A stretch of DNA of 64,000 nt from Sulfurovum sp. (GCA_027081115.1 JALWLD010000121.1:86786-150785); one strand, 5' to 3'; positions 52,476 through 63,646 are shown, numbered from the stretch's first letter. Numbers and translations: made by a program. The notes: generated from the letters alone by a model not told the origin.

Positions 52476-55049
52476 ATGGATATCAGAAAAGCATATTTAG
52501 ATTTTTTTCAGGAGAGGGGACATCAGCTTATTCCTTCATCGCCACTTGTTCCGGACGATCCAACACTTATGTTTACCAATGCGGGTATGGTACAGTTCAA
52601 GAACATCTTTACGGGTGAAGCACCTATTCCAAACCCTCCAAGAGCTACCTCTTCACAAACCTGTTTAAGAGCAGGGGGAAAACATAATGATCTTGACAAC
52701 GTTGGGTATACAGCACGTCACCATACACTGTTTGAAATGTTGGGGAACTTCTCTTTTGCTGACTACTTTAAAAAAGAGGCCATTGCCTATGCATGGGAGT
52801 TCATTACTTCAGAGAAATATTTGAACTTACCTGTAGAAAAACTTTGGGTTACCGTACATGACTCAGATAAAGAAGCTTTTGATCTATGGAAAGAGCATAT
52901 CGCTGAAGACCGTATTGTTTATTTTGGTGATGCAGATAACTTCTGGCAAATGGGAGATGTAGGTCCCTGTGGTCCATGTTCTGAGATCTTTTATGATCAG
53001 GGAGAAGAACACTTTAACTCTGAAGAGGACAAAATGGGTGGGGAAGGAGATAGATTTTTAGAGATCTGGAACCTTGTATTCATGCAATACTTCAGAGATG
53101 AAACAGGTGCTTTGACACCACTGCCTAAACCGAGCATAGACACAGGAATGGGACTTGAGAGAGTAGTTGCCATTAAAGAGGGTAAGTTGAACAACTACCA
53201 CTCTTCACTTTTTATGCCTTTTCTTGACAAAATAGGAGAACTGGTAGGAACACCTTATGATTTTGATGCTTCAAATTCAGCTTCATATCGTGTTATAGCA
53301 GATCATCTGCGTTCATGTTCTTTCCTTCTTGCACAGGGTATAAACTTTGACAAAGAGGGGCGAGGTTATGTACTTAGACGTATTATGAGACGTGCTATTC
53401 GTCATGGGTATTTGCTTGGGCTTCGTGAACCGTTTATGTATAAACTGGTAAATACTCTTGTAGATCTTATGGGAAGCCAATATGATTATCTTAACTCTAA
53501 AGCTGAGGCGATCAAAGCTTCTATGAAACTTGAAGAAGAACGTTTCTTTGATACTATTGAAGCGGGGATCAAACTTTTTAATGAAGAGTTGAAACAGACA
53601 GAAGATATTTTTAACGGAGAAGTGGCATTTAAACTTTATGATACTTATGGTTTTCCTCTGGACCTTACAGAAGATATGTTGCGTGAAAAAGAGATCAAGT
53701 TAGATATTGAGGCTTTTAACAGAAAAATGGAAGCACAAAAAGCACAATCCAAAGCAAACTGGAAAGGTACCGGAGATGCAGCAACTACAGGTGATTTTAA
53801 AGCCCTTAAAGAGAAATTTGGTGAAAACAAATTTGTTGGATATGAGACAACAGAAGTAAAAACCAAAGTACTTGCCTTGTTGGATGAAAATTTCAAAGAG
53901 GTGTCCAGTCTTGATGGCAAAGGTTGGGTTATGCTTGAAGAGACACCATTCTATGCAGAGTCAGGTGGACAAACAGGTGACCATGGTGTGATATGTACAG
54001 GTGACTGTGTAATGAGTGTACAGGTTAAGGATACAAAAAAATTCCTCAATATGAGTCTCTCAGAAGTAGAAGGAAAACTGTCAGTCAATGATGAAGTTGA
54101 AGCGGTGGTTGCCGGGGATCGTATAGAGATTGAAAAACACCACTCTGCTACACACCTGCTTCATGCTGCATTGAGAGAATTGCTTGGTGAACACATTTCT
54201 CAGGCAGGTTCCCTGAATGATGCCAAAAGATTGCGTTTTGATTTCTCTCATCCTAAAGCAATGACTGCGGATGAGTTGGAAAGAGTAGAAGCCTGGGTCA
54301 ATGAGAAGATACTAAGAGCCATACCTGCCAAGACAGAAGTAATGTCTATAGAGGAGGCGAAGCACTCAGGTGCTGTTGCACTTTTTGGTGAAAAATATGG
54401 TGATGAAGTAAGAGTTGTAAGTATAGGTGATGCATCTGTAGAACTTTGTGGTGGTACACATGTTGAAAATGCTGCAAATATAGGTCTGTTTATGATCATA
54501 AAAGAGTCTGGTGTTTCTGCAGGTGTAAGGCGTATTGAAGCGATTTGCGGTAGAGCAGCAGTGGAGAAGGTCAAAGCACTGAGAGATGAGATCAGTGATA
54601 TTAAAGAGGAAGTGAAAAACCAAAACCCGATGGCAGGTATTGTAAAACTTAAAGAGCAGGTCAAAATATTGAAAAATGAATTGTCTGCAGCCTTAAATTC
54701 TACGAAAAAAGAGTTGTCTGCTGTGGAAGTCAATGGTGTACATGTGATCATTGATGAGGTGGAAGCCGGAGATATCAAAGAGCTGATTGATGAAGTAAAG
54801 AACAAATATGAAAAAGTAGCTATTATGCTTTTTCAGAAAAAAGGTGAGAAAGTTATGTTGGCTGCTGGTGTGAAAGATGCACCACTAAAAGCAGGAGACT
54901 GGATCAAAGCTATTGCACCTATTGTAGGTGGCGGTGGTGGAGGTCGTCCTGACTTTGCACAAGCCGGCGGTAAAGATCCAAGTAAGATACAAACAGCACT
55001 TGAAGAGGCAAAAGTCTATCTCTCAGAGATATTAGAGGGTGGAAACTAA
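52476..55049 (+). CDS. alaS: Alanyl-tRNA synthetase
   Basis: The 857-residue class II synthetase begins [20 protein letters not shown] and has the editing-domain zinc site ([12 protein letters not shown] and CGGTHVENA) and the C-terminal glycine-rich [15 protein letters not shown]. It charges tRNA-Ala and edits mischarged Ser or Gly. Full length. It is followed by genes that end with maf and PBP1A, the order known in Campylobacter. Confidence 0.98.
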   Translation: MDIRKAYLDFFQERGHQLIPSSPLVPDDPTLMFTNAGMVQFKNIFTGEAPIPNPPRATSSQTCLRAGGKHNDLDNVGYTARHHTLFEMLGNFSFADYFKKEAIAYAWEFITSEKYLNLPVEKLWVTVHDSDKEAFDLWKEHIAEDRIVYFGDADNFWQMGDVGPCGPCSEIFYDQGEEHFNSEEDKMGGEGDRFLEIWNLVFMQYFRDETGALTPLPKPSIDTGMGLERVVAIKEGKLNNYHSSLFMPFLDKIGELVGTPYDFDASNSASYRVIADHLRSCSFLLAQGINFDKEGRGYVLRRIMRRAIRHGYLLGLREPFMYKLVNTLVDLMGSQYDYLNSKAEAIKASMKLEEERFFDTIEAGIKLFNEELKQTEDIFNGEVAFKLYDTYGFPLDLTEDMLREKEIKLDIEAFNRKMEAQKAQSKANWKGTGDAATTGDFKALKEKFGENKFVGYETTEVKTKVLALLDENFKEVSSLDGKGWVMLEETPFYAESGGQTGDHGVICTGDCVMSVQVKDTKKFLNMSLSEVEGKLSVNDEVEAVVAGDRIEIEKHHSATHLLHAALRELLGEHISQAGSLNDAKRLRFDFSHPKAMTADELERVEAWVNEKILRAIPAKTEVMSIEEAKHSGAVALFGEKYGDEVRVVSIGDASVELCGGTHVENAANIGLFMIIKESGVSAGVRRIEAICGRAAVEKVKALRDEISDIKEEVKNQNPMAGIVKLKEQVKILKNELSAALNSTKKELSAVEVNGVHVIIDEVEAGDIKELIDEVKNKYEKVAIMLFQKKGEKVMLAAGVKDAPLKAGDWIKAIAPIVGGGGGGRPDFAQAGGKDPSKIQTALEEAKVYLSEILEGGN

Positions 55050-55050
55050 G

Positions 55051-55578
55051 ATGACAGATTTTTTTGCCGACTATGGGCATACGATTGTTTTTGTACATGT
55101 GCTTTCAGCATTTGTCTGGGTAGGGGGAATGATTGCCATTCGTCTGGCTTCCCATCCTGTGATACAAAAGGGTGGTGTGACCGATGAAGAGGCATTAAAA
55201 AGTGATGTGATGGTTGCTATGTTGGAGCCCAAGCAGAGACTAGGGATCACTCTTCAGATCACAGGCAGACTCTTTAACCTGGTAATGACTTTTATCGTAC
55301 TCTTGTTTGCTACAGGTTTACTCATGGCTATAGCCACAGGTGGACACCATGGTGAATTTAAATCACTTTTTATGAGTAAAGAGATTATCTGGGCAGTGAT
55401 GGCTGTGAATTTTACCTATATGTATGTGCAGCGTGTAAAAGCGTGGAAACTCTTTATCAAAGGAGAAGTAGCTGCTGCAAAGGCACAACTCACTTGGATA
55501 CCAAATGTACTTTTACCGCTCAATATTGTTTTAGGATTGATTGCTCTGTGGTTAGGTGTTTCTCTTAGAGGCCTGTAA
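55051..55578 (+). CDS. Membrane protein, CopD/DUF2269-like
   Basis: The 175-residue protein has four membrane helices. Histidines in FVHVLSAFVWVGGM near the N-terminus resemble CopD- and HemJ-like proteins in which His residues bind haem or copper. The function is not known. ATG 55051 has GAGGGTGG upstream. Its stop overlaps the maf start. Confidence 0.65.
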   Translation: MTDFFADYGHTIVFVHVLSAFVWVGGMIAIRLASHPVIQKGGVTDEEALKSDVMVAMLEPKQRLGITLQITGRLFNLVMTFIVLLFATGLLMAIATGGHHGEFKSLFMSKEIIWAVMAVNFTYMYVQRVKAWKLFIKGEVAAAKAQLTWIPNVLLPLNIVLGLIALWLGVSLRGL

Positions 55579-56147
55579 TGCAAATACATTTATGTTCAAA
55601 CTCTGAAAGTAGAGCGTATCTTCTTAAGAAATTCGGTATTGATTTTATTCAGAAAGCACCGAAATATGATGAAGAACAGATCACCACAACCATAGCCAAA
55701 GATTTTGTTTATACTGCAAGTAAAGGCAAGATGGAAGCATCTGTCAAAGAGTTTGGACTGGAGATTCCCCTGCTTTGTGCAGACTCTGTCATTATGGCTG
55801 AAGATGGGTCTATTTTGCGTAAACCTAAAAATCTTGAAGATGCAAGACGTATTTTGAAGATTCAGAGTGGTGCCAGCATTTCCATAGTCTCCTCCTTACA
55901 CTACAGAAGCAAAGAACTTTTACTTGTTGATACTTCTGCAACACACTATCACTTTGCTTCATTTGAAGAAACTGATCTGGAGGCATATCTTGAGAGTGGA
56001 CTTTGGAGAGGGAAGGCAGGTGGCTGTATGGTTGAAGGATTTTGCAAGAAATATATTCAGTCTGTAGATGGTTTTGAGAGTACAGCTATGGGGTTGCAAG
56101 TTGAAGTGTTGCTTCCATGGTTAGCTGGGTTAAAAGGGTCAAAATAA
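55578..56147 (+). CDS. maf: Maf-family nucleotide pyrophosphatase
   Basis: The 189-residue protein has SNSESRAYLLKKFG at the N-terminus, LCADSVI near residue 66 and GKAGGCMVEG near residue 144, the Maf/HAM1-like pattern. Maf proteins hydrolyse non-canonical nucleoside triphosphates. It is translationally coupled to the previous gene. Confidence 0.88.
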   Translation: MQIHLCSNSESRAYLLKKFGIDFIQKAPKYDEEQITTTIAKDFVYTASKGKMEASVKEFGLEIPLLCADSVIMAEDGSILRKPKNLEDARRILKIQSGASISIVSSLHYRSKELLLVDTSATHYHFASFEETDLEAYLESGLWRGKAGGCMVEGFCKKYIQSVDGFESTAMGLQVEVLLPWLAGLKGSK

Positions 56148-56148
56148 A

Positions 56149-57243
56149 ATGTATGAAAATGAATTGAAAGCACTCAAAAAAGCAGGACGTTTTAGAGAGA
56201 GAAAAGTGTATGATGTGACATTGGATGATTTAGCTTCTAACGATTATCTGGGCCTCTCACGTAATAAAAAGCAATTTAAAAAAGCAGTAAAACTTGTCAA
56301 TGAATTTACAGTTGTGGCTTCAAAAGCCTCTATGCTCGTCAATGGTTATCATCCTATTCATCGTATTTTTGAAAAAGAGATCGCTGAAGCCAATATGTTT
56401 TCTGAAGGGATGGTTGTAGGTTCTGGTTTTTTGGCAAACCTTGCACTTATAGAAGCTTTGGTACGTAAAGGTGATATGCTGTTTATGGATGAAGAGTATC
56501 ATGCCTCAGGTGTTATGGCATCTCAACTTTTAGGAGACAGAGTCGTAAAATTTGCACATAATGATGTAGATGATTTGCGAGAGAAACTGGAAACAAACCC
56601 TGCAAAGAGACAGATCATTGCAGTAGAGGGTATCTATTCCATGTCGGGGGATCTCTGTAAAAAAGAGATCTTTGCTTTGGCAGATGAGTTTGATACACTG
56701 ATCATTGTTGATGAAGCACATTCTGCGGGTGTATTGGGTAAAAACCTTTTAGGTATTTTTGAACATTATAAAATCCCTGTACGTGAAAGACATATTAAAA
56801 TGGGGACTTTAGGGAAAGCCTATGGTTCTTATGGCGCATATATTTTAGCTTCTAAAACTATTATAAGTTTTTTGGAGAATAGAGCAAAACCTATTATCTA
56901 CTCAACGGCACCTTCTGTATTTGATACCGCATTGGCAATGGTTAATTTTGAATATATCCAGAAACATGCAAAAGAGTTACGAAAGAAGATGAAAGAGAGA
57001 CAAAAGATCGTGAACACTGAGATGGATATGAGTTGTGAAAGTCTCATTCTTCCTATAGGTGTGGAAAGTAATGACTTTGCTCTATATATGCAAAAGGGGC
57101 TTATGGGACAGGGGTATCTTGTGGGTGCCATTCGACAGCCTACTGTGAAAAAGCCTATTTTGCGTGTGATACTAAACTTGAGTATCTCTACAAAAAAGCT
57201 CCGTCATGTGTTGGCACTCATCAAGCATAACACGGTACAATAA
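56149..57243 (+). CDS. PLP-dependent alpha-oxoamine synthase-like aminotransferase (BioF/KBL family)
   Basis: The 364-residue protein has the family pattern: LDDLASNDYLGLS, SMLVNGYHPIH, VDEAHSAGVLGK and the PLP-lysine segment KMGTLGKAYGSYGAYI. Members condense an amino acid with an acyl-CoA, as in 8-amino-7-oxononanoate synthase or 2-amino-3-ketobutyrate ligase. No other biotin gene is nearby, so BioF is possible but not certain. It begins 1 bp after maf. Confidence 0.85.
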   Translation: MYENELKALKKAGRFRERKVYDVTLDDLASNDYLGLSRNKKQFKKAVKLVNEFTVVASKASMLVNGYHPIHRIFEKEIAEANMFSEGMVVGSGFLANLALIEALVRKGDMLFMDEEYHASGVMASQLLGDRVVKFAHNDVDDLREKLETNPAKRQIIAVEGIYSMSGDLCKKEIFALADEFDTLIIVDEAHSAGVLGKNLLGIFEHYKIPVRERHIKMGTLGKAYGSYGAYILASKTIISFLENRAKPIIYSTAPSVFDTALAMVNFEYIQKHAKELRKKMKERQKIVNTEMDMSCESLILPIGVESNDFALYMQKGLMGQGYLVGAIRQPTVKKPILRVILNLSISTKKLRHVLALIKHNTVQ

Positions 57244-57277
57244 TAGTATATATATACAACAATAACAAAGGTTTTCA

Positions 57278-59434
57278 GTGTTTGGCTCTCTCATAAAAGG
57301 TTCTATTATTCTTACATTATTATTTGCTGTAGCATTGACTGCAGCATTTATATATGCTTATGAAGAGATCTCACTGGATGCTGATAAACTTATCAATTAC
57401 AAACCTGAAACATCTTCTGTTATCTTAGACAGACATGGCAATAAACTGGCCTATGTTTATAAACGCCAACATCGTCTCTATGCAAATTATGATGAGATAC
57501 CGGGTGTTCTTGTTGAAGGGCTCGTGGCGATGGAAGATACACGATTTTTTGAACATAATGGTGTCAATCCTGATGCTATTATCAGAGCAGGTATTAAAGA
57601 TATTAAAGCTGGAAAATTTGTGGAAGGCGGAAGTACCTTAACGCAGCAGCTTATTAAAAATAAAATCCTCTCCAATGAGAAGAAACTTGCCCGTAAGATC
57701 AAAGAGGCAATTCTTGCTATCAAGATAGAAAATGTTCTTACAAAAGAGGAGATCATTGAACGTTATCTTAACGAGATCTCTTATGGTAACAACTACTTTG
57801 GTGTCAAAACTGCGGCAAATGGTTATTTTCATAAAGAATTGGATGAGCTGACGCTGAAAGAGTGTGCTATATTGGTAGGTTTGCCTAATGCTCCAAGCTA
57901 CTATAACCCTCTGCGCCACTACAAACGTGCCTTGAATCGTGCAAACAATGTTCTGTTTCGTATGAGAAGTCTTGGTTGGTTGACAGAGAGTAGCTATATG
58001 CAAGCCATTAAAGAGTCTCCAAAAGTTTATAAAACACCATTGGCACAAAATATTGCCCCGTACATAGTAGATGAAGTCCTAAGACGTTTTAAGGGAAAAC
58101 TGGGAGATATTAGAACGGGTGGATACAAAATCTATACAACCATCGATATGCAGCAGCAGAAGATCGCTCGTGATGCTATAGATTTTGCCTATAAAAAAGC
58201 ACTGAAAAAATATAAAGAAAATCCAAAAACTTCTAAGCTCAATGCAGCATTTGTCGCTGTTGAAAGTAGTACAGGAGATATTTTGTCGATGATAGGTGGG
58301 GTAAACTACAAAAAGTCTGCATTTAACAGAGCTACACAATCCCAGAGACAACCTGGTTCAGCATTTAAACCGTTTATTTATCAGACGGCATTGGATATGG
58401 GATACAATCCAGCAAGTCCTTTGACAGATATGGCACGTACTTTTAAATACTACTCTCATGGAAAACTAAAAGTGTGGGCACCTAAGAATTATGAGAGAGA
58501 CTTTAAAGGGTTTATATCACTTCGAGAAGCTTTGGTACACTCTAGAAATCTAGCAACGATCAATTTGGTTTCAGATATAGGTATTAAGACCGTGCGTAAA
58601 CGGTTAGCTTTTCTAGATGTTCCTCATATTCCAAAAGATATGTCTATTGCTCTTGGGAATCTTGGTTTGAGTCCCATGAAGATGGCACAGATATTTTCTG
58701 TTTTTGCAAACAAAGGACATATGATAGAACCTAGGCTGGTCTCTAAAGTCATTTCACGAGAGGGAGCGGTCATTTATGAAACACGTCCTAAAGAGATTGA
58801 AAATTTTACTGAACCTGAACAAGCTTATTTGATGACAGATATTCTTAGAGATGTTATTAAAAGGGGTACTGGTAGAAATGCCAAAGTCAAAGGTATTGAG
58901 TTGGCAGGTAAAACGGGAACAACCAATAAAAATGTAGATGCCTGGTTTTGTGGTTACTCCCCAACCATTGAAACCATTGTGTGGTTCGGTAGAGACAACA
59001 ACAAACCTATAGGACGTGGGGCAACAGGTGGAGCGATTGCTGCACCGGCATTTGCCTATTATTTTAAGAAGTTGTTAGAGGAGTATCCTGATACAAAACG
59101 TACATTTGATATCCCGCAAGGGGTGTTTAGAGGTACTTATGAAGGAAAACCGGAACTTTACACCAAAATATCTCCTCTGCCTGACAGTAAGAGAACAGCC
59201 AATGATCCTTACATGAAGGTATCTTCTGAACCGGATGATACTGGTTTTGTCATGGATGATGGATATGTAGTCGATGATGCAGAGGATATCTCTCCTGAAG
59301 AGGATATGGGTATGGCTGAAACGATTAATATAGATGAAGACCCCAATGAAGTAATTGACGATGATGATCCCCTTCATCCGAGAAGAAATGTCCCTGATGT
59401 CCCTGTCTCAAATGACAGTGGAACCATGTTTTAA
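57278..59434 (+). CDS. Penicillin-binding protein 1A (bifunctional)
   Basis: The 718-residue class A PBP has one N-terminal membrane helix, a glycosyltransferase domain (EDTRFFEHNGV, EGGSTLTQQLIKN, KEAILAIKIE) and a transpeptidase domain (SAFKPF catalytic Ser, SRN, KTGTTNKNVDAW). The acidic C-terminal tail is low complexity. The start is GTG 57278 with AAAGG upstream. It completes the alaS-maf-PBP1A neighbourhood known in Campylobacter. Confidence 0.95.
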   Translation: MFGSLIKGSIILTLLFAVALTAAFIYAYEEISLDADKLINYKPETSSVILDRHGNKLAYVYKRQHRLYANYDEIPGVLVEGLVAMEDTRFFEHNGVNPDAIIRAGIKDIKAGKFVEGGSTLTQQLIKNKILSNEKKLARKIKEAILAIKIENVLTKEEIIERYLNEISYGNNYFGVKTAANGYFHKELDELTLKECAILVGLPNAPSYYNPLRHYKRALNRANNVLFRMRSLGWLTESSYMQAIKESPKVYKTPLAQNIAPYIVDEVLRRFKGKLGDIRTGGYKIYTTIDMQQQKIARDAIDFAYKKALKKYKENPKTSKLNAAFVAVESSTGDILSMIGGVNYKKSAFNRATQSQRQPGSAFKPFIYQTALDMGYNPASPLTDMARTFKYYSHGKLKVWAPKNYERDFKGFISLREALVHSRNLATINLVSDIGIKTVRKRLAFLDVPHIPKDMSIALGNLGLSPMKMAQIFSVFANKGHMIEPRLVSKVISREGAVIYETRPKEIENFTEPEQAYLMTDILRDVIKRGTGRNAKVKGIELAGKTGTTNKNVDAWFCGYSPTIETIVWFGRDNNKPIGRGATGGAIAAPAFAYYFKKLLEEYPDTKRTFDIPQGVFRGTYEGKPELYTKISPLPDSKRTANDPYMKVSSEPDDTGFVMDDGYVVDDAEDISPEEDMGMAETINIDEDPNEVIDDDDPLHPRRNVPDVPVSNDSGTMF

Positions 59435-59452
59435 AAACCCCAAAGGAAATTG

Positions 59453-60763
59453 ATGCACAGCTTTGCCCCTGAAATTATGATCATTACTATATTAAGTTTG
59501 GTGGTGTTCTCTGATGCTCTTGCAAACAAGATAAAAATACCTTCAGTCTTTTTGTTGCTTGCAGGTTCGTATCTTATCTATACCTATGTGAAAGTGGCGG
59601 TACCTATTAATCTTGCAGAACACTTTGATACTATTATTTTATTTTGTATCCCGCTTATTTTTATGGGAGATGCTTTACATTTACATTGGTCCGATATTAA
59701 AAAGCATGGTTGGAGTATTTTTTACCTCGCAGTTGTTGCTGTGGCACTTTCTATTACAGTAGGTGCAAGCTTACATCATTTCAATGTATTTGAAGGCTTG
59801 ACACTTGGTGCATATGTCTCTTTATTCGCTATTAACATGGCAACAGATGCTGTCTCAGTACAGTCAGTTCTTTCGCGTTTTGAGGGCATAAGCCATGATA
59901 TTAAAGTACTCATTGAGGGAGAATCTCTGGGAAATGATGCGACAGCGGTCATTGCCTTTTTCTTCATCGGTCTGCCTTGGATGATGTCTGGAGAGATTGA
60001 TGCGGGACATGCAGCCTTGGATGCACTACGTGTCTTTGCTGTAAGTATCGGTATGGGACTTGTGATAGGGTATATTTTCTATATGCTGATGAAACTTTTT
60101 TCAGATAAACGTGGGGAGTTGTTTACCTTTATCATTGAAGGGTATTTGGCTTATGTCCTTGCCGAAGAGTTACATGTATCTGGTATCTTGACACTGATTG
60201 TTGCCATCATCGCAACCAAAGCATGGATTGATATGGATATAGAAGCATCTTGTAGTATAGAGAATAAACCAGTGTCCAAAAGTTTTTTACGTAAAATAAG
60301 ACTGGAAAATATTTGTGCAACAACCAATGAGAGATTGGAATACATTTATGAGATGGCAAAAGAGTTTGGCTATATTGCTGCGGTTATGATCTTTTTTGTG
60401 TTAGCCGAAATGGTTGATTTTGAAAAGCTTTGGAATTACAGTACGGAGATTCTTATTATGTTTACCGTGACAACACTGATACGTGCACTCTCCATGGCTA
60501 AGTTTGCATTTTTTGGAAAAACGATTGATTCTATTAAACCTGTGGGACTTGAAGGGTGGTTTATTTTAACTTTTTCAGGTATGAAAGGTGCACTTTCTAT
60601 TATCTTGGTACATATGATACCTGTAAGCTATGAGTATAAAGAGTTGTTTGAATCCGTGACTATTGGTGTGGTAGTACTTTCCATCTTTGTCTATGGAACA
60701 GTACTTTGGACCTATTTTACTTTCTTCAAGAAAAAGGAAGAGAAGAAAATTTTCCAACATTAA
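59453..60763 (+). CDS. Sodium/proton antiporter, CPA1 family
   Basis: The 436-residue protein has about 12 membrane helices. The ND-like motif region (NMATDAVSVQSVL) and GESLGNDATAVIAFF are typical of NhaP-type CPA1 exchangers. It moves Na+ or K+ against H+ for pH and ion homeostasis. ATG 59453 with AAAGGA is used. It converges on the lipoprotein gene with 2 bp between. Confidence 0.88.
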   Translation: MHSFAPEIMIITILSLVVFSDALANKIKIPSVFLLLAGSYLIYTYVKVAVPINLAEHFDTIILFCIPLIFMGDALHLHWSDIKKHGWSIFYLAVVAVALSITVGASLHHFNVFEGLTLGAYVSLFAINMATDAVSVQSVLSRFEGISHDIKVLIEGESLGNDATAVIAFFFIGLPWMMSGEIDAGHAALDALRVFAVSIGMGLVIGYIFYMLMKLFSDKRGELFTFIIEGYLAYVLAEELHVSGILTLIVAIIATKAWIDMDIEASCSIENKPVSKSFLRKIRLENICATTNERLEYIYEMAKEFGYIAAVMIFFVLAEMVDFEKLWNYSTEILIMFTVTTLIRALSMAKFAFFGKTIDSIKPVGLEGWFILTFSGMKGALSIILVHMIPVSYEYKELFESVTIGVVVLSIFVYGTVLWTYFTFFKKKEEKKIFQH

Positions 60764-60765
60764 GG

Positions 60766-61167
60766 TTAAAGGTCAGTACCGATGACACAGGCTTTATTTC
60801 CTGTGGCAGAATCAAAGTCTGTAATATTTTGATTGATATCTTCCTGCAGCCATACCGCAAGATCCTGCTCTGTACACTCGAGACTATTACTTATTTTCCC
60901 ATAGGTGGAACAGGTTACTCCCAACTCTGTAACAAGTGTTTCAGCATTTATATAGTTGTAGTTTATAACAAGTCCATTTTTAATTACAGCACAGGCAGCA
61001 AGGTTTACCCCATTGATAATAATGACTTTATCTTTTGCTGCAATGGTTTCAGTGGTAACATCACCACTTACCGTAGAGTTTACTGCATCATTGATAGTAT
61101 CATCAATAGATCCGCATCCTGTACATAACAATGTAGCAAGAGTAAGTAAAGTAATTTTGTATGACAT
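60766..61167 (-). CDS. Predicted lipoprotein, unknown
   Basis: The 133-residue protein has a lipoprotein signal with lipobox LLCTGC, then GSIDDTINDAVNSTV and a soluble domain with several Cys. No family is recognised. ATG 61167 has AAAAGGAA upstream. Confidence 0.7.
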   Translation of the reverse strand: MSYKITLLTLATLLCTGCGSIDDTINDAVNSTVSGDVTTETIAAKDKVIIINGVNLAACAVIKNGLVINYNYINAETLVTELGVTCSTYGKISNSLECTEQDLAVWLQEDINQNITDFDSATGNKACVIGTDL

Positions 61168-61252
61168 TTGATTCCTTTTCACAAGTATTATAGCAAGAGG
61201 AATGGAAAGTGTGACTGAATTAAATAAGTGAGTAATTAAAGAAGAAGTAAAC

Positions 61253-61271
61253 TCCCGGGATAATCCCGGGA
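61253..61271 (-). terminator. Terminator of glnA
   Basis: TCCCGGGA (61253-61260), loop TAA, TCCCGGGA (61264-61271): a perfect 8-bp stem just after the glnA stop on the minus strand, followed there by GTTTACTT. Confidence 0.75.
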
Positions 61272-61278
61272 AAAGGGT

Positions 61279-62712
61279 TTAGCAAGAGTAAGTTGCAATG
61301 TATTCGAATGCAGTTGGTCTACCTTCTACTGGGTAAACGTGTCTGTCAAACATATACTGTGAATACTCCATAACATAATCAGAACTCATGATTGGTGCTA
61401 GGAAGTCATGATCTTTTTCAAGACCCTCTAGTGAATCTCTAAATGTACTTGGAAGTTCAGGAATACCACGCTCAGCAAGCTCTCTTCTTGAAATTTCAAA
61501 CAAGTCTTCATTTACTGGTCCAACCATTGGGTAACCACCCTTGTTGATACCGTCAAGACCAGCCATCATCAATACAGAGAAGGCAAGGTAAGGACATGAT
61601 GTTGAGTCTGGGAATCTTGTTTCAATTCTAACCGCTTTTTCACCTGCACCGTAAGGGATACGACATGCAGCAGAACGGTTCTGGCTAGAGTAAGTAAGGA
61701 TTCTTGGTGCTTCAAAACCTGGAAGAAGTCTTTTATAAGAGTTTGTACTTGGGTTTGTAAATGCAGCAACTGCTTCTTTGTGTGCAAAGATACCTGAAAG
61801 GTAATCAAGTGCTGTTTTAGAAAGGTTTGCATATGCACCCTCTTCATAGAAAAGGTTTACACCATTTTTCCAGAGTGACTGGTGTACGTGCATACCGTTT
61901 CCGTTATCATTATAGATTGGCTTTGGCATAAATGTTGCAGTTTTACCGTTAAGGTGTGCAACCATTTTTACAACATACTTGTACTTCTGTACGTTATCTG
62001 CAGCTGTAATGATATCAGAGAAAACGATTCCGATCTCATGCTGACCTTGTGCAACTTCATGGTGTCCAAGAACAACTTCAAGACCTACTTCTTCAAGAAG
62101 TAACATCATTTCAGCTCTCAAGTCTACTGCTGAGTCTGTTGGCATTACCGGGAAGTAACCACCTTTAATTCTTGGTCTGTGACCCATATTTCCTACATCT
62201 TCATAGTCAGCAGCATCTGCCCAGTGACCTTCATCTGTTTCTACTTTGAATGACTGGTGGTTGTCTTGGTCAACAATTTTCACATCGTCAAATATAAAGA
62301 ATTCATTTTCAGGACCAAAGTAAGCTGCATCTGCGATACCAGCATCATCCAATGCTTTTAATGCTTTTTTAGCGATTGATCTTGGACATTTTGCATACAA
62401 TTCATTTTTATAGATGTCATATACATCACAAATAACGATGACTGTACTGTCTGCTGTAAACGGATCAAGGAACGCTGATTCTACATCTGGCTTAAGAAGC
62501 ATATCTGATTCATTGATTGGCTGCCAGTTCTCAATGGATGAACCATCAAACGGAAGACCTGCTTCCAACATACCGTCATCAACTGCTGATGCTCTGTATG
62601 AAATATGGTGCCATGCACCTTTAATATCTGTGAATCTAAAGTCAATAAACTCAACTTCATTCTCTTCACAATACTTGTTAAACTCTGCTAAGTTGTTTAC
62701 AAATTTACCCAT
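61279..62712 (-). CDS. glnA: Glutamine synthetase type I
   Basis: The 477-residue enzyme makes glutamine from glutamate and ammonium. GSI signatures are visible: LPFDGSSIENWQ, the GPENEFFIFD metal site, NGNGMHVHQSLWKNG and NRSAACRIPYG. AGGAG precedes the ATG on the minus strand, and a TATAAT -10 lies about 40 bp upstream. Terminator downstream. It links nitrogen-oxide metabolism to assimilation only loosely. Confidence 0.97.
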   Translation of the reverse strand: MGKFVNNLAEFNKYCEENEVEFIDFRFTDIKGAWHHISYRASAVDDGMLEAGLPFDGSSIENWQPINESDMLLKPDVESAFLDPFTADSTVIVICDVYDIYKNELYAKCPRSIAKKALKALDDAGIADAAYFGPENEFFIFDDVKIVDQDNHQSFKVETDEGHWADAADYEDVGNMGHRPRIKGGYFPVMPTDSAVDLRAEMMLLLEEVGLEVVLGHHEVAQGQHEIGIVFSDIITAADNVQKYKYVVKMVAHLNGKTATFMPKPIYNDNGNGMHVHQSLWKNGVNLFYEEGAYANLSKTALDYLSGIFAHKEAVAAFTNPSTNSYKRLLPGFEAPRILTYSSQNRSAACRIPYGAGEKAVRIETRFPDSTSCPYLAFSVLMMAGLDGINKGGYPMVGPVNEDLFEISRRELAERGIPELPSTFRDSLEGLEKDHDFLAPIMSSDYVMEYSQYMFDRHVYPVEGRPTAFEYIATYSC

Positions 62713-62786
62713 GTGTAACGCTCCTAAATTAAATTTTTATCCGTAAATTATAGCCACAATATTCTAAAGAGTTTCAAATAGTGTGC

Positions 62787-63575
62787 CTAAAAAGTAATCA
62801 ATTCTTTCTCTCTGCCTTTAAATGTAACGGCTTTTGTGTAACCGACTTTTTTTGCAAGGGCTATGGTCTCTTCATATCCAAAGCCTACCTGATCTACAGC
62901 ATGTGCATCAGAAGAAAAGGTAATAGGTATATCTAAAGCATAGGCTTCTTCCAAAATCTGGGTGGAAGGGTAGATCTCTTTGACAGGTTTTCTAAGCCCT
63001 GCGGCATTGAGTTCCATAACCATACCGGATGCTTTGATAGCTCTAAGTACATCTTTTGAGAGGAGTCTGATATCTTGCTTTGGCATATACTTAAAGACTT
63101 TTATAAGATCTAAGTGTCCTACAATGTCAAATTTCCCCATCTTGACCATTGCTTCAGTAGCTTCAAAATAGGCTTTCCAAATTTCATCAATATCTTTGGT
63201 TTTCCATCCACCGATGAATTCGGGGTTGTCAAAACTCCACTTATCTATAAAATGTACAGAACCTATTAGGTAGTCGACATTAGCATTTAAAACACTATCG
63301 TTCATATGCCCGGGGAGGTAGTCTACCTCATACCCAAGTAAGATCTCTATCTCATTTTTGTAACGTGTTTTGGCTTCAAGTATATCGTTAGTATAGGCAT
63401 CCATATCACACAAGGGCAGTCTGTATTTTTCATCAAAATCCATAGGGGCATGTTCGGAAAAACCGTAAATATCAATACCAAGTTCAATGGCTTTTTCTAT
63501 ATATTCATGGATGGTACCCTCTGCATGGTTACATCGTGTGGTGTGGTTGTGTAAGTCGATTCGTGTTGTTTTCAT
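62787..63575 (-). CDS. PHP-family histidinol-phosphatase
   Basis: The 262-residue protein has the PHP metal-binding motifs DLHNHTTRCNHAEGT at the N-terminus, GFSEHAPM near residue 38, VGHLDLIK near 150 and SSDAHAVDQVG near 222. Members hydrolyse histidinol phosphate. Other PHP phosphoesterase activities are possible. It is upstream of glnA on the same strand but separated by 74 bp containing a promoter. Confidence 0.88.
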   Translation of the reverse strand: MKTTRIDLHNHTTRCNHAEGTIHEYIEKAIELGIDIYGFSEHAPMDFDEKYRLPLCDMDAYTNDILEAKTRYKNEIEILLGYEVDYLPGHMNDSVLNANVDYLIGSVHFIDKWSFDNPEFIGGWKTKDIDEIWKAYFEATEAMVKMGKFDIVGHLDLIKVFKYMPKQDIRLLSKDVLRAIKASGMVMELNAAGLRKPVKEIYPSTQILEEAYALDIPITFSSDAHAVDQVGFGYEETIALAKKVGYTKAVTFKGREKELITF

Positions 63576-63646
63576 AGAGAGATTTTAGCATAATTCTTTT
63601 TTATAGTATAATAAAAATCAAGAATTTTTTACTTTAGAGGACTACG

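Noticed and set aside
54248-54805. 185-codon open frame antisense to alaS
   Set aside because: Serine/threonine/isoleucine-rich shadow of the alaS coding strand with no motif.
57638-58048. 136-codon minus-strand frame
   Set aside because: Antisense to the PBP1A glycosyltransferase domain; composition typical of a shadow frame.
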